From positions 1-13,970 of the forward strand of contig JAJZKY010000037.1 of assembly GCA_021803885.1 (NCBI GenBank): a DNA stretch of 13,970 nt, given 5' to 3'. How positions within the stretch are numbered: the stretch's first letter is position 1; the number at the start of each line of letters is the position of its first letter. Below are positions 7,856-13,442 of this stretch, piece by piece. Position numbers and translations under genes: made by a program. A model generated the notes under the pieces. That model made no database searches. It was not told where the DNA came from and saw only the letters and a program-made list of their open reading frames with translations. The stretch comes from Planctomycetota bacterium. GTDB lineage: Bacteria; Planctomycetota; Phycisphaerae; WQYP01; JAJZKY01.

Positions 7856-7863
7856 TTAGAGTA
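7856..7863 (+). repeat. Possible subterminal repeat of the IS110-family element (transposase 3' side)
   Basis: TTAGAGTA, 11 bp past the transposase stop, is the exact complement of TACTCTAA at 8897-8904. Eight bases is short, so this could be chance; its symmetric placement around the transposase is the only support. Confidence 0.35.
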
Positions 7864-7873
7864 TCCGTGATGG

Positions 7874-8814
7874 TCAAGCGGGGGAATTGGTCCACAAGCG
7901 GTCTGTTTTGAGCAGTGCGTTGGCGATGACGACGAGCTTTCGCATGATGGCTGTGATGGCGAGCTTGGCGGGTTTTCCGGCGTTGATGAGTTGGCGATAC
8001 TTTGCCTTGAGATCTGGGTTGAAGCGAGCGGCGACGAGGGCGGGCATGTAGAGGGCCTGCCTGACATTGGCGCGCCCACCTTGGATGAAACTCTTGCCCT
8101 TCCACTGGCCGGACTGCCGCGCGACGGGGGCGAGACCTGCGAGCGCTGCGGCCTGTTTGTTTTCGAGGGTACCGAGCTCTGGCATGGTCGCGATGAGCTG
8201 GTTGGCGGTCAGTGTCCCGACGCCGTCGATGCTGGTGAGGATTTGGTGGCGTCGGCCAGTGGGGGATCGGCGGCGATGATCCTGGCGATTTCGGCATCGA
8301 GAGCTTCGATGTGGCGCGCTATCTGGTCGAGGCGTTGCCGGCATTGCCGCTTCAGGAATGCGATGGTGAGATTTTTCTCCCGGTTTTTCAGCGCGGTCCG
8401 GTCACGCACGAGCCCGTCGCGGGCGTTGATGAGTTCGGCCAGCTGGACCTGACTTGCGGTTCTGGACGGCCTTATGGGCGGCTGCAGGGTCGCGGCCATC
8501 CGGGCAAGCAGACAGGCATCGATGCGGTCGGTCTTGACCAATGTGCCGGTGGCCTGGGCGAAGCGCCTGGCGCGTTCCGGATTTAGTTTGACGCAAGGAA
8601 AGCTGACAAGCGCTGCCTCAAGCGCACGGTGATAGGTTGCCGTTGCCTCATAGGCGATCCGCTCGATCTCCCATTGTGCTGTCCAGACGATCAGCGCCTT
8701 GTGGCCTTTGGCCGTGTTGGCGAAGCGCCGGCCGATCCCGGCAGGGTGGACATGGCAATCAAGGCTCGCTTTGGAGAGGTCGATCCCGATGGTCTGTGGT
8801 AGAGTGTTACTCAT
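7874..8814 (-). pseudogene. IS110-family transposase, broken by a one-base frameshift
   Basis: The 5' part (8814 to about 8250) encodes the RuvC-like DEDD domain: GIDLSKASLD, YEATATYHRALE and VKTDRIDACLLARMA carry the acidic residues. The 3' part (about 8262 to 7874) encodes the C-terminal transposase domain. Its signature runs from ILTSIDGVGTLTANQL through MPELG, ALAGLAPVARQSGQWKGKS, GGRANVRQALYM and RFNPDLKAKY to AITAIMRKLVVIANALL; the serine in QSGQWKGK is probably the catalytic one. The two halves lie in different minus-strand frames. The break falls at about 8247-8256, where the coding strand reads CTGGCCGACGCC; one additional C after GAC would restore LADRHQILTSID. Restored, the protein would be about 313 residues, normal for the family. 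IS110 elements are not known for programmed frameshifting, so a mutation (or sequencing error) is the simplest reading. Confidence 0.88.
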
Positions 8815-8896
8815 CTTTTCCGCTGTCCCATGCTTGTCATCCGGGTCGAAAACCCCGGTATCCGTTCGGGCCTGATGGAAAAGAAAGGGGCGATCT

Positions 8897-8904
8897 TACT
8901 CTAA
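8897..8904 (-). repeat. Possible subterminal repeat of the IS110-family element (transposase 5' side)
   Basis: TACTCTAA, about 82 bp upstream of the transposase start, is the exact complement of TTAGAGTA at 7856-7863. The same caution about short length applies. Confidence 0.35.
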
Positions 8905-8949
8905 CTCGGTCCCCAAACGACCGGCGTTTTCACGATCCGTCCCCTTCCG

Positions 8950-8979
8950 CCCGTTCCGGGGCGGCCACCCCGGAACGGG
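8950..8979. repeat. Perfect 12-bp inverted repeat with 6-nt loop
   Basis: CCCGTTCCGGGG (8950-8961) and CCCCGGAACGGG (8968-8979) are exact complements separated by CGGCCA. The resulting hairpin would be very stable. There is no T-run on either strand after it, so it is not a typical intrinsic terminator. It lies in non-coding DNA between the IS110-family transposase start and the IS630-type remnant. It could belong to the end or guide-RNA region of the IS110 element, or be a landing site of the kind IS elements favour. Confidence 0.7.
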
Positions 8980-9030
8980 CAAATCAATCTGCCCCAAACA
9001 AACGGAAGTCATAAGACAAGCGGTAGCCGA

Positions 9031-9258
9031 TCATATTGGATCATATCCGACTGCGGCGAACATGTTTTGGCATTCTGCGGGTGTGATGAGGTCGACAAGT
9101 CGTCCGATTGCGGTCCAAAGGGTGTCGATGGTCCGCGCGTCGTCTTTTCGCAGCAAGGCCTTGAGCTTGCTGAAGGTGTTCTCGATGGGGTTGAAGTCCG
9201 GGCTGTAAGGTGGGAGGTGGCGCAGTTCAGCGCCTGCACGATTTTGAAATCGAGGTGG
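9031..9258 (-). pseudogene. 3' remnant of an IS630-family transposase
   Basis: This minus-strand frame ends at the TGA at 9033-9031 and encodes the last roughly 69 residues of an IS630-family DDE transposase. The tell-tale sequence is AGAELRHLPPYSPDFNPIE, whose final E is the third catalytic acid, followed by NTFSKLKALLRKD and ITPAECQNMFAAVGYDPI. Family similarity fades at about 9237 and an in-frame stop occurs at 9261-9259. The N-terminal two thirds, with both catalytic aspartates, is absent from the window. It is a dead fragment, truncated where the iteron-bearing replication region begins. Confidence 0.88.
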
Positions 9259-9327
9259 TCACCAGTGCATTCTCGCGTGCGATCGATCCGATAGGTGTAT
9301 ATTTCGTCTGTTGAAGACCCGATCCCC

Positions 9328-9341
9328 TCACCAGAGTCCAC
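9328..9341 (-). repeat. Iteron, inverted copy
   Basis: TCACCAGAGTCCAC is the exact complement of the array core GTGGACTCTGGTGA. It lies 69 bp beyond the end of the IS630-type remnant, in the opposite orientation to the main array. Confidence 0.8.
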
Positions 9342-9448
9342 GATGTCACGCCGAAATCACGCTGCAAACTAGCGTCGGCTCCCGGTCCAGTGTTTGCTTA
9401 CCCATTCAGCTCAAACCGAGGATTTTGGTGAGCATTGATCCTGGCAGA

Positions 9449-9462
9449 TCACCAGAGTCCAC
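9449..9462 (-). repeat. Iteron, second inverted copy
   Basis: TCACCAGAGTCCAC is again an exact complement of the core iteron, 121 bp from the previous inverted copy. Confidence 0.8.
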
Positions 9463-9649
9463 AGTTTGAGCCAGAGTCAGGATGCGAACGAGTGTGGATT
9501 TTGTGAGAGGTGTCGTCGGCGAGTGGCAACCAGCCATACGGACCCTGTCAGCTGACAAGGCTGTGCGGCGAATAAGCCTTTGATGTCGTGATGTTGGCCT
9601 TGCGCCCACAAATTATCCCAGAGCTCGGCATAAGCTCGATTACAAGGGC

Positions 9650-9820
9650 GTGGACTCTAGTGAGATGCCATGAGGACCGGCACCAGGGTGTGGACTTTGG
9701 TGAGATGGCATGAAACCTGGCACCAGGGTGTGGACTCTGGTGAGATGGCCTGAAATTCGGCACCGGGGTGTGGACTCTGGTGAGATGACATGAAATTCGG
9801 CACTAGGGCCTTCACTCTAG
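9650..9820 (+). repeat. Iteron array, 40-bp tandem repeats (left part)
   Basis: The core GTGGACTCTGGTGA or one-base variants begins at 9650, 9690, 9730 and 9770, exactly 40 bp apart. The rest of each unit is also conserved (GATGgCaTGAaa..cGGCACcaGGG). A fifth, degenerate unit begins at 9810 and is cut after 11 bases by the IS5-family element. Arrays like this bind the plasmid replication initiator and control copy number and incompatibility. The array lies downstream of the rep gene's 3' end, not between promoter and rep. Confidence 0.85.
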
Positions 9821-10726
9821 GAAACGTGGGCAAACCGGACGGGGGCATTCCCACGACGCGGTGAGATGTGATTCGACGCTGACTTCTTGGATGGAGGTCA
9901 GCGTTGGTTCGTGGATTGATGCACGACGAGGAATGGGGGTTTTTCAGGCCGTTTCTGGCTGAGCCTGGAGCGGTAGGGGGCCGACCGCCCACGGACCATC
10001 GCCGCGTGCTGGACGCGATTTTCTGGATTGCCCGGACCGGGGCTCGGTGGCGGGATCTGCCGGCGTAACTTGGAAGATGGAACTCCGTGCACCGACAATT
10101 CCGGAGCTGAACCGTGAGCGGGATCTGGGACGTGATGCTCGACGCCCTGGCCGATGGTGGCGGTCCGGCGGATACCTTGCAGATGATCGACAGCACCATC
10201 GTCCGGGCTCACCATTGCGCCGCCGGCTTAAAAAGGGGACTCAGAGCCTGGCTCTTGGCGGAGCCCCAAGGTTCCGGCGGCGCAGCCGTTGGAATAAGGG
10301 CGGAGGTCGTTCTCTAGGTGATTTCTCGACCAAGATCCATCTCCGCGCCAACGCTGAGGGGTTGCCCATCGGCATCATCCTGAGCCCCGACGAGGCTCAT
10401 GACAGCACGGCTTATGCCGATCTGATGGAAGAGCGCGAAAGTGACCCCGGCATCCTGCCCGCTGATCGGGGATATGACAGTGTCGCCACCCAGCAGGACG
10501 CACGCGACCGCGGGACAATCCCCGAAATTCCAACCAAGAGAAACCGTCGCGTCCAGCATTCAGTCGATCGCCCTCTCTACGTATTGCGCAATCGCATTGA
10601 GCGCTGCTTCAACAAACGCAAGAACAGCCGCCGGATCGCCACAAGATACGATCGAACCGCCAGCAGCTTCCTCGGCTTCACCATCCTCGCCTCAATCCGT
10701 CTCTGGATCAGAGTCGTCCACGCTTC
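9821..10726 (+). mobile_element. Decayed IS5-family insertion sequence inside the iteron array
   Basis: The ends are imperfect inverted repeats: GAAACGTGGGC at 9821-9831 against GTCCACGCTTC at 10716-10726 (complement GAAGCGTGGAC). CTAG occurs at both junctions (9817-9820 and 10727-10730). Because CTAG is itself palindromic, the target duplication could be 2 to 4 bp (TA to CTAG). Removing the element together with one CTAG copy restores a 40-bp iteron unit exactly, which confirms the boundaries. The single transposase gene carries two stops and a frameshift. Size and protein fit the IS427/IS1031-like part of the IS5 family. Confidence 0.88.
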
Positions 10727-10730
10727 CTAG
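9904..10730 (+). pseudogene. IS5-family transposase with two nonsense codons and a frameshift
   Basis: Reading from about 9904, the frame gives LMHDEEWGFFRPFLAEPG and VLDAIFWIARTGARWRDLPA, the usual N-terminal domain. It then meets TAA at 10066-10068 and TGA at 10108-10110. It resumes in the same frame with VSGIWDVMLDALADGGGPADTLQMIDSTIVRAHHCAAG, which holds the first catalytic D. Near the A5G4 run at 10230-10238 the family sequence continues in the -1 frame: KGTQSLALG, FSTKIHLRANAEGLPIGI, DRGYDS (second D), LRNRIERCF (third residue E) and FLGFTILASIRLWIRVVHAS before TAG at 10728-10730. Some IS5-family subgroups use programmed -1 frameshifting, so the shift alone might be natural, but the two nonsense codons make the gene dead. 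Confidence 0.87.
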
Positions 10731-10811
10731 TAAGATGCCATGAGGACCGTCACCAGGGTGTGGACTCTGGTGAGGAAATCGAGCCAGGCGTGCTGGCGTG
10801 GACTCTGGTGA
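10731..10811 (+). repeat. Iteron array, right part after the IS5-family insertion
   Basis: The remaining 29 bp of the interrupted fifth unit (10731-10759) is followed by a perfect core GTGGACTCTGGTGA at 10760-10773. A second perfect core lies at 10798-10811, 38 bp on. The last core starts about 43 bp from the rep stop codon. Confidence 0.85.
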
Positions 10812-10840
10812 GGCCAGCCTTGATGCGGAAGAGTGGGTGT

Positions 10841-11821
10841 CTATCGGATCGATTGCACGCGAGGACGCACCGGTGGCCGGCTCGATTTCAGAATTACCCC
10901 CTCGTCCACGATATCCACCTGTGCATCTGGATATACCGCAAGAGCCAGCTTCAGCGCGCTCGGCCAGCGTGCCTTGAAATGATATACTTCTCGATAGCCG
11001 CAGCCGAACTGCGCTTTCAGAGCTTTCCAGGTGACGAGCTTTGCGGCGGGCAGGGCGTGCAGGCGGTAGGCCAGCCAGAGGTAGCAATCCAGCGCCCCGG
11101 GGTTGTTGTTGATGGCCTTGATGGCAGCTTCCTCAAGCGGGACCGGATGCTTTTGCAGCTGCTCGAAAAAGCCCTCCGAGAGTCGCGCCATTGAGAGCAT
11201 CGGCTTTCCACCGCCCTCCTCGGTATCTTCGACGAACAGTGCGCCGTCCATAATCGACTGGTTGATCAATCCGACTGATTTGCCACCCTGGATGTGAAAT
11301 GTCAGGCGGCAGCGGCTGATCCTCTCGGCCTGATCCTTGACCAACTTCGCTGTCTTGCCGCCGACGCTTACCCCGATTCGACTCAGCCAGTCCCGCAAAG
11401 AGCGCCCGAGCTCGATTTCTCTCGACCCGGTCCTGATTGCCTCGGTCTGAAGGTAGAGAAGGATAAGTCGAGCATGTGCCCCAAACGGTACACCGACGAA
11501 ATCTAGAGGGCCTTCTTCGCTCCTAGGCTTCCGACCAGGCTCGACGACAAGCCTTGTTCTTTCAATGCTGATTTCCCAAGGCTGATCGTCCGCCAGTCTG
11601 CGATGAGGGAGGGCGCACTGAGCCCAACCCGAATAGGCAAAGCTTAGGGTAGTGTCCTCGTCCCCCATATACTGGGCCGCAGCTTCAACAAAGCTGCGCT
11701 CAATACCGGCATCAAGCGCCCCTGCCCTTCCCCTCGCCTCGATTAGATTATGGATTTCTCCCATCGCATTTTCCAGTGACTCGGTGATCGGACAAATCCG
11801 ATATAGCAAAGTTATCAACAT
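10841..11821 (-). CDS. repA: RepA-like plasmid replication initiator
   Basis: This 326-residue protein belongs to the plasmid RepA family common on alphaproteobacterial plasmids (I believe Pfam RepA_C). It should bind the iterons and open the origin. Family-like stretches are LIEARGRAGALDAGIERSFV (27-46), FAYSGWAQCALPHRRL (61-76), a winged-helix-like VGVPFGAHARLILLYLQTEA (109-128), REIELGRSLRDWLSRIGVSVGGK (134-156) and ALDCYLWLAYRLHALP. The start is uncertain. The ATG at 11821 has no good ribosome site, and its first codons overlap a DnaA-box-like TTATCAACA (11812-11820). Met20 (ATG at 11764-11762) has a GGA seven bases upstream and begins the more family-like MGEIHNLIEARGR. An iteron variant lies just upstream at 11830-11843, suggesting autoregulation. 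The gene is transcribed away from parAB. Confidence 0.88.
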   Translation of the reverse strand: MLITLLYRICPITESLENAMGEIHNLIEARGRAGALDAGIERSFVEAAAQYMGDEDTTLSFAYSGWAQCALPHRRLADDQPWEISIERTRLVVEPGRKPRSEEGPLDFVGVPFGAHARLILLYLQTEAIRTGSREIELGRSLRDWLSRIGVSVGGKTAKLVKDQAERISRCRLTFHIQGGKSVGLINQSIMDGALFVEDTEEGGGKPMLSMARLSEGFFEQLQKHPVPLEEAAIKAINNNPGALDCYLWLAYRLHALPAAKLVTWKALKAQFGCGYREVYHFKARWPSALKLALAVYPDAQVDIVDEGVILKSSRPPVRPRVQSIR

Positions 11822-11829
11822 CTGTCGCT

Positions 11830-11843
11830 GTGGACTTTGGAGA
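11830..11843 (+). promoter_or_regulatory. Iteron variant upstream of rep, possible operator
   Basis: GTGGACTTTGGAGA matches 12 of 14 positions of the iteron core and lies 8 bp before the upstream rep start codon. Initiator binding here would overlap the rep leader, a common autorepression arrangement; the function is inferred. Confidence 0.55.
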
Positions 11844-11850
11844 GGAAGCT

Positions 11851-11888
11851 ATTCGTTAGATTATTAGATTCTTATTATTAGTTTCATC
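11851..11888. other. AT-rich candidate unwinding element
   Basis: A compact A+T-rich run stands out in GC-rich surroundings and contains TTAGATTA at 11856-11863 and TTAGATTC at 11864-11871 back to back. Its place between iteron-like sites and a DnaA box suits a DNA unwinding element. Confidence 0.55.
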
Positions 11889-11889
11889 G

Positions 11890-11900
11890 CAAGAGTCCAC
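11890..11900 (-). repeat. Short iteron core CAAGAGTCCAC, copy 1
   Basis: The complement, GTGGACTCTTG, shares GTGGACTCT with the iteron core and then diverges. An identical 11-mer occurs at 11946-11956 and a shorter GAAGTCCAC at 11970-11978. Confidence 0.6.
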
Positions 11901-11945
11901 GGGATAATCCTGTTAAGTCGTTGATTTTCCACTTCTGGCCTCTCT

Positions 11946-11956
11946 CAAGAGTCCAC
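11946..11956 (-). repeat. Short iteron core CAAGAGTCCAC, copy 2
   Basis: Identical to the 11-mer at 11890-11900, 56 bp away. A related GAAGTCCAC follows at 11970-11978. Confidence 0.6.
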
Positions 11957-11995
11957 AGATTTTATCACTGAAGTCCACAAGAGAGGCTCACGACC

Positions 11996-12004
11996 TGTGG
12001 ATAA
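11996..12004 (-). promoter_or_regulatory. DnaA box (perfect consensus)
   Basis: TGTGGATAA on the plus strand is the complement of TTATCCACA, the consensus DnaA binding site. It lies beside the short iteron cores, which supports host DnaA taking part in origin opening. Confidence 0.75.
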
Positions 12005-12041
12005 GATCCTGCCGACTGGATCCGACTCGGGGTGCCTCCCA

Positions 12042-12063
12042 CCCGCGAATCCGGGACCGCGGG
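12042..12063. repeat. GC-rich hairpin, 6-bp stem
   Basis: CCCGCG (12042-12047) and CGCGGG (12058-12063) can pair around a 10-nt loop, between the origin and parA. No T-run follows directly; no role is assigned. Confidence 0.35.
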
Positions 12064-12170
12064 CTCACCAAAAAATGGATAGAACGGTATCTCAAACACT
12101 TAATGGCGGTTCTTCAGCTATCATAAGAAGCCGAATTTTCTGGACAACAAGTCGCAAGGTCCATATGACA

Positions 12171-12208
12171 TGACGGGTAACGCCTGTCAGGGCGTATTTT
12201 TACCGTCA
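12171..12208. promoter_or_regulatory. Interrupted inverted repeat upstream of parA (operator or centromere candidate)
   Basis: TGACGGgTAA (12171-12180) pairs with TTACCGTCA (12200-12208) with one bulged base, and an inner CGCC/GGCG (12181-12184 and 12191-12194) closes around TGTCAG. The inner stem is followed by TTTTT (12197-12201), so in RNA it could act as a weak terminator or attenuator. In DNA it could be a ParA/ParB operator or centromere site. It ends 40 bp before the parA start codon. Confidence 0.55.
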
Positions 12209-12248
12209 GATCGAGGCTTCATTTAGTCTTCGGAGGGTTTCAATCATA

Positions 12249-13442
12249 ATGGACCAGATCGAGTCGCCGCCTGACAAAATCGTCCGACATGCGACACTTT
12301 TGTCCAATCAACTTCATGTATTGCGGCAGCGCATGTATCCACCGGAGGCACAGAAATCCCTCAGGCCGTTTGCAACGCATGAAGTCTCGTCACTGACGTC
12401 TATCCCCGAATCGACGCTGCGGACGATGTCGATTGAGGGTAAGGGCCCAATCCCTTCGCGGCGCGAAAACAACCACCGGACTTATACGCTTGAGCAGGTC
12501 AATGAGCTCAGGCAGTTCTTTGCCGCACAGAAGCCCAACGATGCTCTCCGCTACCTACCTCGCCGGCGCTCTGGCGAACACCTCCAGATCCTCGGAGTCG
12601 TGAATTTCAAGGGCGGTTCAGCCAAAACCACCTCAAGCGCGCATCTCTGCCACTACCTGGCGCTGCAGGGCTATCGGGTGCTGGCGATCGATCTCGATCC
12701 CCAGGCCAGCCTTTCTGCAATGTTCGGTGCCCAGCCCGAACTTGATGTCGGTGCCAACGAGACGATTTTCGCATCTCTGCGAAGCGGCGAAGACAGGCGC
12801 CCGATGCGCGAGATCGTGCGCAAGACATACTTTACCGGGATCGATCTCATTCCTGGCAACATCGAAGTCATGGAGTACGAGCACGAGACCCCTCGCCTTC
12901 TCGCTGAGAGCAACGGCGGCGAAGCGGCTCTGTTCTTCGAGCGTCTCAGGATGTCAATTGCCGAGGTCGAAGACGACTATGACATCGTCATTCTCGACAC
13001 GCCGCCATCACTGGGCTTCCTGACCCTTGGCGCCATCTGTGCCGCTACCGGGCTAATTGTTACGGTTCATCCGGCGATGCTCGATATGATGTCAATGTCC
13101 CAGTTCCTTTTGATGATGGGGGATCTGATCAGTGTGATCGGTAGTGCTGGCGCAGCCCTGCAGCAGGACTTCCTCAAATACCTGATCACGCGACATGACC
13201 CTAACGACCAGCCGCAGACGCAAATCGTCTCGTTGATGCGCCACCTTTTCGCCGATGACGTCTTTATTCCGACCGCGATCGAAAGCACTGCGGTAGAGAG
13301 TGCCGGGCTACACAAGAAGAGCGTCTACGAACTGGCGCCCGGTGATGTCGGTCGTGACACATACCGGCGTGCGCGGGATTCCATGGATGCCGTCAATTTC
13401 GCGATCCTCGAGATGATCAACAGGGCCTGGGGGCGCAAATGA
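12249..13442 (+). CDS. parA: ParA partition ATPase (RepABC-type RepA/ParA)
   Basis: A 397-residue ATPase that, with ParB and a centromere site, segregates the plasmid. The N-terminal 100 or so residues form a DNA-binding extension with a helix-turn-helix-like stretch (VSSLTSIPESTLRTMSIEG, about 46-64, then RRENNHRTYTLEQVNELRQF). This is typical of large ParAs that repress their own operon. The deviant Walker A motif is KGGSAKTT at 121-128, with signature lysine K121 and K126. Walker A' is LAIDLDPQAS (145-154) and Walker B is DIVILDTPPS (245-254). The start at 12249 has GGAGGG 11 bases upstream, a slightly long spacing. The stop overlaps the parB start by 4 nt (ATGA), indicating one operon. 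Length and sequence fit the ParA subtype of alphaproteobacterial repABC plasmids, although the initiator here is not RepC. Confidence 0.95.
   Translation: MDQIESPPDKIVRHATLLSNQLHVLRQRMYPPEAQKSLRPFATHEVSSLTSIPESTLRTMSIEGKGPIPSRRENNHRTYTLEQVNELRQFFAAQKPNDALRYLPRRRSGEHLQILGVVNFKGGSAKTTSSAHLCHYLALQGYRVLAIDLDPQASLSAMFGAQPELDVGANETIFASLRSGEDRRPMREIVRKTYFTGIDLIPGNIEVMEYEHETPRLLAESNGGEAALFFERLRMSIAEVEDDYDIVILDTPPSLGFLTLGAICAATGLIVTVHPAMLDMMSMSQFLLMMGDLISVIGSAGAALQQDFLKYLITRHDPNDQPQTQIVSLMRHLFADDVFIPTAIESTAVESAGLHKKSVYELAPGDVGRDTYRRARDSMDAVNFAILEMINRAWGRK

Larger units (their letters stand above)
7856..8904 (-). mobile_element. IS110-family insertion sequence (approximate ends), inactivated
   Basis: The element is recognised from its DEDD-type transposase, which has been frameshifted. 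IS110 elements lack conventional terminal inverted repeats, so the true ends are uncertain. The limits given are an inverted pair, TTAGAGTA at 7856-7863 and TACTCTAA at 8897-8904, that encloses the transposase and may be subterminal repeats. The real tips probably lie somewhat outside. The non-coding stretch 5' of the transposase (8815 to about 8990) would be where IS110-group elements carry their bridge RNA, according to recent work on IS621 relatives. It separates the DSF module from the plasmid replication region. Confidence 0.75.
9259..9649. other. Gene-free stretch with scattered iteron copies
   Basis: This stretch of about 390 bp between the IS630-type remnant and the regular iteron array has no credible gene; short open frames here lack start signals and family features. 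It carries two minus-strand iterons (9328-9341, 9449-9462) and two degenerate plus-strand relatives, GAGGATTTTGGTGA at 9418-9431 and GTGGATTTTGTGAG at about 9494-9507. Confidence 0.55.
11812..12004. other. Probable replication origin (oriV)
   Basis: Within 193 bp upstream of rep lie a DnaA-box-like TTATCAACA (11812-11820), an iteron variant (11830-11843), an AT-rich stretch (about 11851-11888), short iteron-core copies (11890-11900, 11946-11956, 11970-11978) and a perfect DnaA box (11996-12004). This combination of iteron-like sites, AT-rich unwinding DNA and DnaA boxes is the usual make-up of an iteron-type origin. The regular 40-bp iterons lie on the other side of rep. Confidence 0.7.

Noticed and set aside
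311..8904. Composite transposon carrying the rpf module
   Set aside because: The flanking elements belong to different families (IS701 and IS110) with different ends, so they cannot act together as a composite transposon, and the IS701 element has its own target duplication.
8950..8979. Intrinsic transcription terminator
   Set aside because: The stem is strong, but no T-run follows on either strand.
9009..9341. Minus-strand open frame of 110 codons starting in an iteron
   Set aside because: It reads across the IS630-type remnant in the wrong frame; the real transposase fragment is in another frame.
9406..9609. Minus-strand open frame of 67 codons
   Set aside because: It overlaps iteron sequences and lacks a convincing ribosome site and any recognisable motif.
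9650..9820. CRISPR-like array from the regular 40-bp repeats
   Set aside because: The whole 40-bp unit is repeated in tandem with no unique spacers and no cas genes; the core recurs singly around rep, which marks it as an iteron.
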